Source: an uncultured Bacteroidales bacterium (GTDB taxonomy: Bacteria; Bacteroidota; Bacteroidia; Bacteroidales; UBA932). From it: 26,683 nt of DNA. Both the position numbers and the translations under genes were made by a program. Below the pieces are notes generated by a model. It made no database searches. It worked only from the letters and a program-made list of their open reading frames with translations, and was not told the DNA's origin. Shown here one piece after another: positions 1-8,402 of this stretch (position 1 is its first letter; every line of letters begins with the position of its first letter). Location: assembly GCA_900544815.1 (NCBI GenBank), contig UQWT01000024.1:1-26683 (forward strand), written 5' to 3'.

Positions 1-662
1 TCTGTGCGTTCAGTATCCTTAAATTTCAGCTTTATTCCCTTTGCTCCGGTAAATTCTGGATTATACGCACCTAATCTGAAGCAAGCACTGGTATATACTA
101 ACTGATGCATACCAGACATATCTTTCTTGGTTTTGTGGCGGAATTCCAATACGGTGTACCCTTCGCTGTCTGCGCTCTTCTCAACAAGCTGGTTGTCAAC
201 AACGTTAAAAAAGTGTATTGCACCTATCGTATGCTCTACGCCAAAATCTATATTAAGATAACCTCCTGTTATAGATGCAGATCTGTATGCAATGCCAAGG
301 TTCCCCAATGTATCTTTCTCTTGATCTGCTAATTCAATAACATCTTTAGTAAGAATTTCATTCACAGCCAATAATTTAGCATTGTGCTTGTATCCGGCTA
401 CAGAATTTTCAAACACTGTAAAATATATTACAGCACGTTGTCCGCCTTTTGGTGTATAGGACTTGTAACTGCCTTTATCTGAAAAATAGATTCGGTCTCC
501 ATTATCCATAGTGGCTGTAAAATCGCCGGGTATTCCATTGCTTACAAATGTTACCAATGCATAAAGCTGATCCTCACCGTCACTATTACACGATTGGAAT
601 ACAAATGGAAGTGCCAATGCACAGACAAACAAAACTTTTAAATTTTTTAAAATCTTTTTCAT
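1..662 (-). CDS. NigD-like lipoprotein, 3' end beyond window
   Basis: The frame opens with ATG at 662 and stays open to the window edge, giving 220 visible residues with no stop. The N-terminus is a lipoprotein signal: basic MKKILKNLK, a hydrophobic core, and lipobox FQSC with C25 as the acylated residue, followed by N-S-D-G. The next section (about residues 33-100: LYALVTFVSN, a DNGDRIYF strand, then YTPKGGQRAVIYFTVF) resembles the OB-like N-terminal domain of NigD-like proteins of Bacteroidota. The remainder is beta-rich and fits the family's C-terminal domain. NigD was named as a putative bacteriocin immunity protein in Prevotella; for most homologues the role is unknown, and none is asserted here. 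The gene follows the aminopeptidase gene by 70 bases and could be read from the same transcript or from a weak promoter at its stop codon. Family call is from pattern recall. Confidence 0.75.
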   Translation of the reverse strand, partial: MKKILKNLKVLFVCALALPFVFQSCNSDGEDQLYALVTFVSNGIPGDFTATMDNGDRIYFSDKGSYKSYTPKGGQRAVIYFTVFENSVAGYKHNAKLLAVNEILTKDVIELADQEKDTLGNLGIAYRSASITGGYLNIDFGVEHTIGAIHFFNVVDNQLVEKSADSEGYTVLEFRHKTKKDMSGMHQLVYTSACFRLGAYNPEFTGAKGIKLKFKDTERT

Positions 663-727
663 TTTTTATTAGTATTATATTTTGTACATGTTAAACGCAG
701 AAATAAAAAAATACTGCATCGCCTTTA

Positions 728-735
728 CAAATTTA
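728..735 (-). promoter_or_regulatory. possible -7 promoter element before NigD-like gene
   Basis: Read on the minus strand this is TAAATTTG, matching the Bacteroidota -7 consensus TAnnTTTG. It overlaps the stop codon of the upstream aminopeptidase gene and would start transcription near 720, about 60 bases before the NigD-like ATG. No convincing TTG or TTTG is present at the -33 distance, so this is tentative. Confidence 0.3.
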
Positions 736-2553
736 TCCAATATATTTTTTTAACCACCTCTTTTCGCTCTCCACCAAGTATGGCTCTAATGTCTTGTAAA
801 CAGTTTCATTGTAGCTGTTTAACCAATCTATCTCCTCTTTATTCAATATGGAGATAACAAGAGGTTTTTTATCAATGGGAACAAGTGTGAATGTTTCAAA
901 TCTCAAAAAGCAGCCAAACTCGTTCTTAACCCAATCACGGGCGCAAATAACATTCTCTGTCCTTATTCCCCATTTACCCTCAAAGTAGATTGCCGGTTCG
1001 TTGGATATAACCATACCGTTTTTGATGGTAACAGGATTCTCCTCCATTCTTATGCTCTGCGGGCCTTCGTGTACACAAAGATTATGCCCTATCCCGTGAC
1101 CGATCCCATGGTAGAACATTGCGGCGTGGTTAAAGAGCGGACCCCTTGCAAGAATGTCCAATTGTGACCCTCTTGTTCCGGTAGGGAACTTAGCCATGCT
1201 CAGGTCGATCATCCCCTTTAATACAAGAGTGTAATATAGTTTCTGGTTGTCATCCAATTCACCAATAGCTATTGTGCGTGTTGTGTCTGTTGTTCCAAAG
1301 GTGTATTGTGCGCCGGTATCCATGAGCAGAAAGTTGTTTGAGCCAATTGCATTGGAACTCTCTTTGGTAGCACTGTAATGTGGTAGGGCTGCAGACGCTC
1401 CAAAGGCGACTATCGGTTCAAAGCTCTCCCCTCTGTAATCTGGACACTCCTCCCTTAGCTCCATAAGCTTTTCCCCAATGGAATATTCATCTAAAGCGTT
1501 CCCTTTTTCAATTGAATCATAGATAAATTTAAGTAGCTTGCACCATGCAATACCGTCAAAAATGAAAGCTTTCCTAAAACCGTTTATCTCTGTCTCATTT
1601 TTTACAGATTTCATATTGGCTATAATTCCACCCCTGCTGCACTCCTCTACGCATATCCTGCCGTTTCCGGAAATCCTTAGATAATCACTAAAGGATAGTT
1701 TGTCGGGAAGATAAATCCTAACAGCATCTTGCGGAAGAGCAGACAGAAAATCTCTAAATTCAAAATAGTTGTGAACTCTTATTCCGGCCTTTTTTAATAA
1801 ACCTTCAATAGCAGAGGGGGACTTTTCCATGTTGCAAAACAGGTTTATCCCCTTTTCATCCACAACTGCGTACGATTCAACTATTGGGTTATATTCCACG
1901 TCATTGCCCCTTATGTTGCAGAGCCAAGCAATGTCATCGCAAGTGGTAACTATGTAGGCAAACTTTTTAGCAGGCAGGAAATAGGGCTCTAACTCCTTTA
2001 CAAGCCTGTTGTATTTTGATTTTACAAGTTCTCCTGTTATCTCATAACCTCGTAGCTCTATACGCCCAAACTGTTCGGGCTTGCGGGTTGGCCAGATATT
2101 GTACTCAGACATGGAGAATGGATCCTCCTCTGCAACAAGCTCTATTGGTTTCAGCTCTTTAGACAATGTGGCAAAATCGGTTACTGAGTAGAGGGAAGCA
2201 TTAACACCAACCCTTTCTGCACGTTTCTCTGCTAACCACTGCGCTATTGTTGGGGTCCCGGGCATTTTCAACTTCATAAGCTCTATTCCGGAACCATCCA
2301 ACTCTCTTGCAGCCTGCACAAAATATCTTGAATCTGTCCAGAGCGCGGCATCTGTCAATGTTATTACCAATGTGCCTGCAGAGCCGGTAAATCCGCTCAT
2401 CCATTCGCGTGCTTTAAAATGCTCTTGAACATATTCGCCAAAGTGTTCACAATTGGATGGAATAACAAATGCGGACAGCCCTTTGTTTATAAGGAACTTC
2501 CGCATTCTCTCCAAACGTTGTGAAATAGTGATGGTCTCTATTTCATTATTCAT
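733..2553 (-). CDS. Xaa-Pro aminopeptidase, M24B family (aminopeptidase P)
   Basis: A 606-residue cytoplasmic metallopeptidase that removes an N-terminal residue preceding proline. It has the three-domain form of eukaryotic-type aminopeptidase P (about 620 residues): two creatinase-like N-terminal domains (about 10-160 and 165-315), the pita-bread M24 catalytic domain (about 320-540), and a short C-terminal M24_C extension (about 545-606). The dinuclear metal ligands are all visible: D412 (LLMDTGAQY), D423 (TDTTRT), H486 (GIGHGIGH), E519 (ISNEPAIY) and E533 (RTENVI). The supporting histidines H392 (LPHYSAT) and H495 (VHEGP) are also present. There is no signal peptide. Its ATG shares one base with the nagB stop (TAATG), so translation is probably coupled. 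The role is likely turnover of proline-containing peptides. Confidence 0.93.
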   Translation of the reverse strand: MNNEIETITISQRLERMRKFLINKGLSAFVIPSNCEHFGEYVQEHFKAREWMSGFTGSAGTLVITLTDAALWTDSRYFVQAARELDGSGIELMKLKMPGTPTIAQWLAEKRAERVGVNASLYSVTDFATLSKELKPIELVAEEDPFSMSEYNIWPTRKPEQFGRIELRGYEITGELVKSKYNRLVKELEPYFLPAKKFAYIVTTCDDIAWLCNIRGNDVEYNPIVESYAVVDEKGINLFCNMEKSPSAIEGLLKKAGIRVHNYFEFRDFLSALPQDAVRIYLPDKLSFSDYLRISGNGRICVEECSRGGIIANMKSVKNETEINGFRKAFIFDGIAWCKLLKFIYDSIEKGNALDEYSIGEKLMELREECPDYRGESFEPIVAFGASAALPHYSATKESSNAIGSNNFLLMDTGAQYTFGTTDTTRTIAIGELDDNQKLYYTLVLKGMIDLSMAKFPTGTRGSQLDILARGPLFNHAAMFYHGIGHGIGHNLCVHEGPQSIRMEENPVTIKNGMVISNEPAIYFEGKWGIRTENVICARDWVKNEFGCFLRFETFTLVPIDKKPLVISILNKEEIDWLNSYNETVYKTLEPYLVESEKRWLKKYIG

Positions 2554-3362
2554 TACAAAAGCGATTCTGAGTTAAGGTTCTTTTTCTCAATATCCTTGTA
2601 GTAGTTTACCGTACCAACTTTAAGCTCGATTGTGGCTGCATCGTCGCATACAATTATCCCTTTTGGATGCATCTGCAGAATACTTACTGTCCACATGTGG
2701 TTTACGGCACCTTCAACAGCTTGATACAATGCGCGGGCTTTGTTATGTCCGTTTACAAGTATGAGTACCTCTTTTGCATCCATTATGGTCCCAACGCCAA
2801 CGGTAAGAGCTGTTTTTGGAACCTCGTTTATGTTATTGTTAAAGAAGCGTGAGTTGGCAATGATTGTATCCGTGGTAAGGGTCTTTACCCTGGTTCTGGA
2901 TGTTAGGGATGATCCAGGTTCATTGAAAGCAATATGGCCGTCCGGACCTATGCCTCCCATAAACAACTCAATACCGCCGTATGATTTAATTTTGTCCTCA
3001 TATCTACGGCACTCCTCCTCTAAGTTTTTTGCGTTCCCGTTAAGTATATTAATGTTTTCAGGTTTAATGTTAACATACTTAAAGAAGTTGTTGTGCATGA
3101 AAGAATGGTAACTTTCCGGATGCGACTCCGGAATACCTATATATTCATCCATGTTAAATGTGACAACATTCTCAAAAGAAACCTTACCCGCCTCGTATAG
3201 ATTTATAAGTTCTTTGTATGTCCCAAGAGGTGTAGAACCGGTTGGCAGACCCAATACAAATGGTTTATCTTTTGTTGGACCAAAAGCATTTATTCTACTA
3301 ACAATGTATGCAGCAGCCCATTGTGAGAGTTGCTTATACGATTCCTGAATAATTAGTCTCAT
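2553..3362 (-). CDS. nagB: glucosamine-6-phosphate deaminase
   Basis: Converts glucosamine-6-phosphate to fructose-6-phosphate and ammonia, the entry of amino sugars into glycolysis. The 269-residue protein aligns from recall with E. coli NagB almost without gaps. The catalytic set keeps E. coli numbering: D72 (FNMDEY), D141, H143 and E148 (DGHIAFNEPG). Phosphate and substrate contacts R172 (SRFF) and K208 are also present. Residues of the GlcNAc-6-phosphate allosteric site are kept: S151, R158, K160 and Y254, with the same MRLI N-terminus. This suggests an allosterically activated hexamer rather than the short non-allosteric form. The ATG overlaps the recN stop by four bases (ATGA) and the stop overlaps the next ATG by one base, so nagB is translated between two unrelated genes in a coupled string. 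Confidence 0.97.
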   Translation of the reverse strand: MRLIIQESYKQLSQWAAAYIVSRINAFGPTKDKPFVLGLPTGSTPLGTYKELINLYEAGKVSFENVVTFNMDEYIGIPESHPESYHSFMHNNFFKYVNIKPENINILNGNAKNLEEECRRYEDKIKSYGGIELFMGGIGPDGHIAFNEPGSSLTSRTRVKTLTTDTIIANSRFFNNNINEVPKTALTVGVGTIMDAKEVLILVNGHNKARALYQAVEGAVNHMWTVSILQMHPKGIIVCDDAATIELKVGTVNYYKDIEKKNLNSESLL

Positions 3363-5035
3363 ATCTTATTTTTTAATAAATATTTTGCATTCTCAATTGC
3401 TGCCTCAGACAATACCTCTCCGCTGAGCATTCTTGCTATCTCCATCACCCTCTCCTGCGATGTAAGTATCTTGAGCTTGGATTTTGTCTGTCCACCATCT
3501 GTCTCCTTGTAAACAAGTATATGTGTATTCCCTTTTGATGCAATCTGCGGAAGGTGCGTTATTGAAAATATCTGCATATTCCTCCCCATCTCATCAATAA
3601 GAGCTCCCATCTTGTCTGCAATCCTGCCCGAAACGCCGGTATCTATCTCATCAAATATCATTGTAGGCATGCCCGTATACTTGGCCATAAGCCATTTTAT
3701 GCAGAGCATCAACCGCGACAACTCACCGCCGGAAGCAGCTTTTTGCACCGGTGCAGGGGCAATTCCCTTATTGGCGCTAAACAAAAACTCAATCTTGTCC
3801 TTACCGTTGTGATCATAATCGTCAGCCGGGCACAAAGATACAGTAAAAATTGCATCTTGCATCTCCAACCGGCGTATTCTTTCCTGTAAAACATCTCCAA
3901 GCTTGTTAACGGCAGATTTTCTCTTTGCAGAGAGTTTTTCGGCACACATCTCCCTCTTTTTGCGTAGCGCCCCAACCTCCGTCTCAATCTCCTCTATCTT
4001 TTGGGTGGCGTTATTGCTAATCTCTATCTCGTTTTGCAGTCTGTCACGCTCCTCTATAAGCTCCTCAATGCTGTTTACCCCATGCTTTTTCATCAATGAA
4101 TAGAGTGTGTTCAGCCTCTCCTCCACATCCTGCAACCTCATAGGAGAAATTACAACCCTTTCAGCCTCATCTTGCAGATCACTCTCCAAATCCTTTAGCT
4201 CAATTCTAATACCCTCAAACCTTTCGCTCAGTTCCGCCAATTTGGGGTGAGCATCTGTATGCCTGTTCAAAAGATGAGATATATCTTTAAGATTCTGTAC
4301 AAACGAGCGGTCTGCATTGGCAGACAGCATACCAATGGATGCACAAAGATCATTTTTATACTCCTCGGCTGTTGAAAGCTGTTTCTGCTCCTCCTCCAAC
4401 CTCTCCAACTCCCCCTCTTTAAGAGCGGCCTCCTGCAATTTTTCAAGCCGGTAAGAGATATAATCCATATTCCTCTCATTTGCTGCTGCTCTCTCCTTAA
4501 CCTCTTTAAGCTCGGCATATTTTTTAGAAAGCAAGCCATTAGCTTCCCGATAAGCCTCCAATTCCTTTTCAGCTCCGCAATAATAGTCTAATACGCTCAT
4601 CTGATAATCTTTATCGTTGAGCCTGAGCGTTGCGTGCTGTGCATGAATATCTATAAGTTTTAGAGTAATTTGCGACAATACTGCCAATTGAACAGGAATG
4701 TCGTTTATGAATGACCTGCTACGTCCGTTTGGCGATATGACCCTCCTTACCAAAAGCTCGTTGCCTGGTAGATTGTCACATTCCAAAACAGTACATATCT
4801 CTTTTAACAGAGATGGCTGGTTCTCAATGGAAAAGGTCCCCTCAACTATGCAGTTACGCTCTTTGTCTAATAGAGATGACGAATCACTTTTGCCGCCAAG
4901 AAGAAGAGACAAACCGCCCAAAAGAATAGATTTGCCTGCTCCTGTTTCACCGGAAATGATAATCAAACCATTAGGAAACTCTATCTCAACAGAATCTATG
5001 AGGGCAAAATTGCTTATGTAAAGTCTTTTTAGCAT
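3359..5035 (-). CDS. recN: DNA repair ATPase RecN
   Basis: An SMC-like ATPase that acts at DNA double-strand breaks in the cytoplasm. The 558 residues match the usual family length (E. coli about 553). Walker A is GETGAGKS at 29-36. A long coiled-coil insert runs from roughly 150 to 385, rich in E, K, L and R heptads. The ABC signature is ASGGELSR (434-441), Walker B is MIFDEIDTG (459-467), and the switch histidine is H494 in SITH. The Q-loop region reads DIHAQHA, where many RecN proteins have G-Q-H-E. The start ATG lies five bases after the coaBC stop, and the stop overlaps nagB. No promoter is visible in front, so it is read from upstream. No SOS-type operator was recognised. Confidence 0.96.
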   Translation of the reverse strand: MLKRLYISNFALIDSVEIEFPNGLIIISGETGAGKSILLGGLSLLLGGKSDSSSLLDKERNCIVEGTFSIENQPSLLKEICTVLECDNLPGNELLVRRVISPNGRSRSFINDIPVQLAVLSQITLKLIDIHAQHATLRLNDKDYQMSVLDYYCGAEKELEAYREANGLLSKKYAELKEVKERAAANERNMDYISYRLEKLQEAALKEGELERLEEEQKQLSTAEEYKNDLCASIGMLSANADRSFVQNLKDISHLLNRHTDAHPKLAELSERFEGIRIELKDLESDLQDEAERVVISPMRLQDVEERLNTLYSLMKKHGVNSIEELIEERDRLQNEIEISNNATQKIEEIETEVGALRKKREMCAEKLSAKRKSAVNKLGDVLQERIRRLEMQDAIFTVSLCPADDYDHNGKDKIEFLFSANKGIAPAPVQKAASGGELSRLMLCIKWLMAKYTGMPTMIFDEIDTGVSGRIADKMGALIDEMGRNMQIFSITHLPQIASKGNTHILVYKETDGGQTKSKLKILTSQERVMEIARMLSGEVLSEAAIENAKYLLKNKI

Positions 5036-5040
5036 GGTTT

Positions 5041-6252
5041 TTATGCGTTGAAGTATTTCTCTATCTCAGAAATGATGTCCTCTGCAACACTCATTTTAGA
5101 TTTAAGGTTAAATCTAAGGATCTCTCCACCTCTCTTGATTATGCTTATCCTGTTGGTATCTGTGCCAAATCCTGCTCCGTTGTCGTTAAGCGAGTTAAGT
5201 ACTATCATATTAAGATTCTTGCGCTCTAACTTATGGAGAGCATTCTCCACCTCATTATCTGTCTCAAGAGCAAATCCAACAGAGAGCTGCTCCTGTTTTT
5301 TGTGCTTTCCAACCCATGCGGCTATATCTGTATTTGATGTAAGTGCAAGAGTTGGGTTAACCTCTTTCTCTCTCTTTATTTTAGATGAATTGAACGCTGC
5401 CGGTTTATAATCGGCAACGGCAGCACAAAGAATTATGATATCGCTATTTAAAAGATTCTCTTTTACTCCGGCAAACATCTCGTCTGCACTCTCTACATCT
5501 ACCACATTAATACCCGGAGTATCTGTTTTTATATTAACCGGCCCGCTTACCAATGTTACGTTGGCTCCGCGCATGGCAGCCTGTTCAGCCAAAGCGTATC
5601 CCATCTTTCCGGTAGAGTAGTTGCTTATGTAACGGACGGGGTCTATCCTCTCTCTTGTGGGACCGGCAGTTATCAAAACCCTTTTTCCATTTAATGGAGA
5701 GTTACCCCTTGCTGCAAAAAGAGCTTTAACAGCATCTACAATCTTTTCCGGCTCCTCCATTCTCCCCTTACCGGACAGACCACTTGCCAACTCACCACTT
5801 TTTGGTTCAACTATTACAGCTCCGCGCTCCTTTAATATCTCAAGATTCCTGCATGTTGCAGGGTGAAGGAACATATCCATATCCATTGCCGGCGCAATCA
5901 TAACAGGACACCGTAAGGAGAGATATGTAGTCAGTAGCAGATTATCTGCAATCCCGGCAACCATCTTGCCCATTGTATTGGCAGAACATGGCGCAACAAG
6001 AAACAGATCCGCCCACAAACCAAGACTAACGTGAGAATTCCAGTCCCCATTCTCGCAGTTGTAGAAATCAACCAAAATGGGGTTTTTGCTCAGTGTGGCA
6101 AGCGTTAGAGGGGTAATAAACTCCTTGGCCATCTTGGTCATTACAACTTTAACCTCGGCCCCCTCTTTAACAAGCATTCTAACAAGAAGAGCCGCCTTGT
6201 AGGCGGCAATGCTTCCTGTAACTCCTATAAGTATATGTTTCCCTTTCAACAC
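5041..6252 (-). CDS. coaBC: bifunctional phosphopantothenoylcysteine decarboxylase / phosphopantothenate-cysteine ligase
   Basis: Catalyses two successive CoA-biosynthesis steps: ligation of cysteine to 4'-phosphopantothenate, then FMN-dependent decarboxylation. The N-terminal CoaC flavoprotein (1-180) shows GVTGSIAAYK, the active-site histidine H74 (NSHVSLG) and PAMDMDM (121-127). The C-terminal CoaB domain (185-403) shows ITAGPTRERIDPVRYISN, the dimer motif STGKMG, CAAVADYKP and the lysine motif SSKIKREKE. Two CoaC positions differ from E. coli Dfp: D124 where E. coli has N125, and S157 in GELASG where E. coli has catalytic C158. I believe both are usual in Bacteroidota enzymes but could not check. 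The start is GTG (or TTG one codon later); no in-frame ATG lies between it and the rpoZ stop. There are 14 bases from rpoZ and 5 to recN. Confidence 0.95.
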   Translation of the reverse strand: MLKGKHILIGVTGSIAAYKAALLVRMLVKEGAEVKVVMTKMAKEFITPLTLATLSKNPILVDFYNCENGDWNSHVSLGLWADLFLVAPCSANTMGKMVAGIADNLLLTTYLSLRCPVMIAPAMDMDMFLHPATCRNLEILKERGAVIVEPKSGELASGLSGKGRMEEPEKIVDAVKALFAARGNSPLNGKRVLITAGPTRERIDPVRYISNYSTGKMGYALAEQAAMRGANVTLVSGPVNIKTDTPGINVVDVESADEMFAGVKENLLNSDIIILCAAVADYKPAAFNSSKIKREKEVNPTLALTSNTDIAAWVGKHKKQEQLSVGFALETDNEVENALHKLERKNLNMIVLNSLNDNGAGFGTDTNRISIIKRGGEILRFNLKSKMSVAEDIISEIEKYFNA

Positions 6253-6266
6253 AATCCCAAAGAAAA

Positions 6267-6584
6267 CTATGATTCTATCTTTCTGTAATAAATCTCATTG
6301 TTTTCAAACTCACTTATTGCAACAAGAGTAGGTTTTGGTAACTTCTCGTAATGCTTTGAGATCTCAATCTGCTCCCTGTTCTCAAAGGTCTCCTCAAGGG
6401 TGTCCGCAGAGTTTGAGAATTCCTCCAACTTTGCACTCAACTCCTGTTTGATCTCTGCTGCAATCTGATTAGAACGTTTTGCAATAATCATAACAGTCTC
6501 GTAGATGTTCCCTGTTGGTTCTGCCAGGTCAACAAGATTACGAGTAATTGTATTCATGGCAACATTCTTTTCTTTCTTTTCCAT
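6267..6584 (-). CDS. rpoZ: RNA polymerase omega subunit (Bacteroidota type)
   Basis: A 105-residue protein resembling the divergent omega subunit of Bacteroidota. The recognisable stretch is TITRNLVDLAEPTGNIYETV followed by IIAKRSNQIAAEIK (residues 12-46), the conserved core that clamps the beta-prime C-terminus. The acidic and lysine-rich tail (50-105) is variable in the family. The position between bamD and coaBC is the standard one in this phylum and supports the call. The start at 6584 was preferred over the ATG at 6557 because related proteins carry a short charged leader before the T-x-T-R motif. It is 8 bases after the bamD stop and 14 before coaBC, so it is in the same operon. Confidence 0.88.
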   Translation of the reverse strand: MEKKEKNVAMNTITRNLVDLAEPTGNIYETVMIIAKRSNQIAAEIKQELSAKLEEFSNSADTLEETFENREQIEISKHYEKLPKPTLVAISEFENNEIYYRKIES

Positions 6585-6592
6585 CTTATATA

Positions 6593-7387
6593 TTAGTTCT
6601 TTAGATATTTTTGTACTTTCTCAAACAAATCCGTGAGTTCTTTCATGTGCTTCGACTCAGGAAATTCGCCCACAAAGTTATAATAATCATCGGAAAAATT
6701 CATATACCGCTCCTTTTGTTTTTCCACAACGCTGTTTTCTGCGTATTTATATGAGGCCATCGCAGTATAATAGAGCACCTCCTCTCTGTAAACATTGTCT
6801 GCATTCTCCTTTATCACATTTTTTAGGGCGGTATGCGCGGCTAAATAATCCTCCATTGTATAGTAGAGTTTTGCCCCCTCAAAACTCTTTTTGTCCAACC
6901 GCTCTTGCAGAGTCTTTAACATCTCATTGCACTTTTCATAATATTCGCTTTGAGGATTGTCATATAGGAACTCACCAATAACCACCATTGCTTTATGGGT
7001 AGGGGTCTGGTCTAGCTCATATCTGTACGTGCTGTTAAACAGACAGTTAATCCTTAAAAATTTGGCCTCTTCCGTAAACGGGCTTCGTGGGAACTCTGTT
7101 ATGAACTTGTCAAAACTTGCCTCAGCTGCAATAAGGTCACCATAACGGTATTTGCTAAGACCGGTGTAGAAATTGACTGTGTCCTCAATTGGCGTCCCCT
7201 GAGACAGAAGGACAAGATCCTCATATATGTCCGCTGCCTTTTTGAATTTCTTTTCGCTAAAAAACTTTTTCGCCGCTTCATATTTGTAATCCATGTCGTT
7301 GCTCTTTCTTGCAGCCTCATAATATCCGGCGCAAGATGTGGAAAGAAGCAGCGTTACAAAAAGAAGGTAAGTTATAAATCTTTGCAT
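6593..7387 (-). CDS. bamD: outer membrane assembly lipoprotein BamD
   Basis: The TPR lipoprotein partner of BamA in inserting beta-barrels into the outer membrane. The N-terminus MQRFITYLLFVTLLLSTSC is a lipoprotein signal with C19 acylated, followed by AGYYEAARKSND. TPR-like helical repeats follow: DYKYEAAKKFFSEKKFKKAA, then FYTGLSKYRYGDLIAAEASF with the F-P-R-S-P loop, and later YTAMASYKYAENSV with FPESKH. At 264 residues it matches the family. It lies 46 bases downstream of trxB and 8 bases before rpoZ. Its partner gene bamA is in the same window at 18401-20914 on the other strand. Confidence 0.93.
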   Translation of the reverse strand: MQRFITYLLFVTLLLSTSCAGYYEAARKSNDMDYKYEAAKKFFSEKKFKKAADIYEDLVLLSQGTPIEDTVNFYTGLSKYRYGDLIAAEASFDKFITEFPRSPFTEEAKFLRINCLFNSTYRYELDQTPTHKAMVVIGEFLYDNPQSEYYEKCNEMLKTLQERLDKKSFEGAKLYYTMEDYLAAHTALKNVIKENADNVYREEVLYYTAMASYKYAENSVVEKQKERYMNFSDDYYNFVGEFPESKHMKELTDLFEKVQKYLKN

Positions 7388-7433
7388 TTTTTTCTTTTTA
7401 AAAATTATCTGTATTATCTATAAAGAGATCCTC

Positions 7434-8369
7434 TTACACGTTCTCAGAAAGAAATCTTTCTGCGTCCATTGCTGCACGGCATCCCGAACCTGCTGCAGCT
7501 ATGGCCTGCCTGTATGTAGGGTCTTGAACATCACCGGCCGCAAATACCCCCGGAACATTGGTCTTCTGGGATTTGCCATCTGTAATGATATAGCCCTCGG
7601 CATTGGTGTTAATCCACTCCTTAAACAGTTCTGAGTTAGGATGGTGACCAATGGCAAGGAAGAACCCGTGAATCTTTATCTCAAAATCATCACCTGTTTT
7701 ATTGTTGTTGAGCAGGGCGCCGGTAACGCCAAACTCGTCTCCAAGTATCTCTTTGGTATTGCAGTTCCAAAGAATCTCAATGTTAGGGGTCTTCATAACC
7801 CTCTCCTGCATGGCTTTTGAAGCTCTTAGAACATCCCTTCTTACAATGAGGTAAACCTTGTTGCATAAGCCTGCAAGGTAGGTGGCCTCCTCACATGCAG
7901 TATCACCGCCTCCAACAACGGCAACATCCTTTTTCCTATAGAAGAACCCGTCGCATGTGGCACACGCAGATACACCCTCGCCCCTGTATTTCTCCTCGGA
8001 AGGAAGTCCAAGATATTTGGCCGTTGCACCTGTTGCTATGATAATAGTTTCCGCCAATAGATTCTTCTGCCCGTCTACCTCAACTTTAAAAGGTCTGCTC
8101 CCAAGATCAACCTTTGTTATAATACCAAATCGTACCTCTGTACCAAATCTCTCAGCCTGCTTCTTAAGATCATCCATCAGCTCATTGCCGCTTATCCCTT
8201 GCGGATATCCGGGAAAATTGTCAATCTCTGTAGTCGTTGTAAGCTGGCCACCCGGTTGGATGCCCTCATACACCACAGGATTAAGATTTGCACGAGATGC
8301 ATAAATAGCTGCGGTGTAGCCTGCAGGACCGCTTCCAATAATCAGACATTTGATGCTGTTGTTATCCAT
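7434..8369 (-). CDS. trxB: thioredoxin reductase
   Basis: A 311-residue FAD enzyme that passes electrons from NADPH to thioredoxin. The low-molecular-weight family pattern is complete: FAD-binding GSGPAGY (12-18), the redox pair C136-A-T-C139 followed by D140, the NADPH site GGGDTA (153-158) with R177 and R178 that read the 2'-phosphate, and the second FAD motif FAAGDVQD followed by YRQAI. These features point to NADPH-dependent TrxB rather than a ferredoxin-type relative. It is cytoplasmic with no signal peptide. The start lies 33 bases after the Gate-protein stop; a TAACTTTG element in that gap may add transcription. Confidence 0.96.
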   Translation of the reverse strand: MDNNSIKCLIIGSGPAGYTAAIYASRANLNPVVYEGIQPGGQLTTTTEIDNFPGYPQGISGNELMDDLKKQAERFGTEVRFGIITKVDLGSRPFKVEVDGQKNLLAETIIIATGATAKYLGLPSEEKYRGEGVSACATCDGFFYRKKDVAVVGGGDTACEEATYLAGLCNKVYLIVRRDVLRASKAMQERVMKTPNIEILWNCNTKEILGDEFGVTGALLNNNKTGDDFEIKIHGFFLAIGHHPNSELFKEWINTNAEGYIITDGKSQKTNVPGVFAAGDVQDPTYRQAIAAAGSGCRAAMDAERFLSENV

Positions 8370-8385
8370 AATAGAAAATTATTTA

Positions 8386-8393
8386 CAAAGTTA
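8386..8393 (-). promoter_or_regulatory. possible -7 element before trxB
   Basis: The minus strand reads TAACTTTG, a full match to TAnnTTTG, in the 33-base gap before trxB. No -33 TTG is seen at the right distance, and the predicted leader would be only about 10 bases. Weak, possibly a secondary promoter. Confidence 0.25.
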
Positions 8394-8402
8394 GTAAAAT
8401 TT

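Noticed and set aside
105..332. Open frame of 75 codons on the plus strand
   Set aside because: It is antisense to the NigD-like lipoprotein, whose signal peptide, lipobox and family pattern are clear. The plus-strand translation has no recognisable features.
7422..7436. Small hairpin at the trxB stop (AAGAG, GAT, CTCTT)
   Set aside because: Only five base pairs with a three-base loop and no T-run after it, so it is not a credible terminator.
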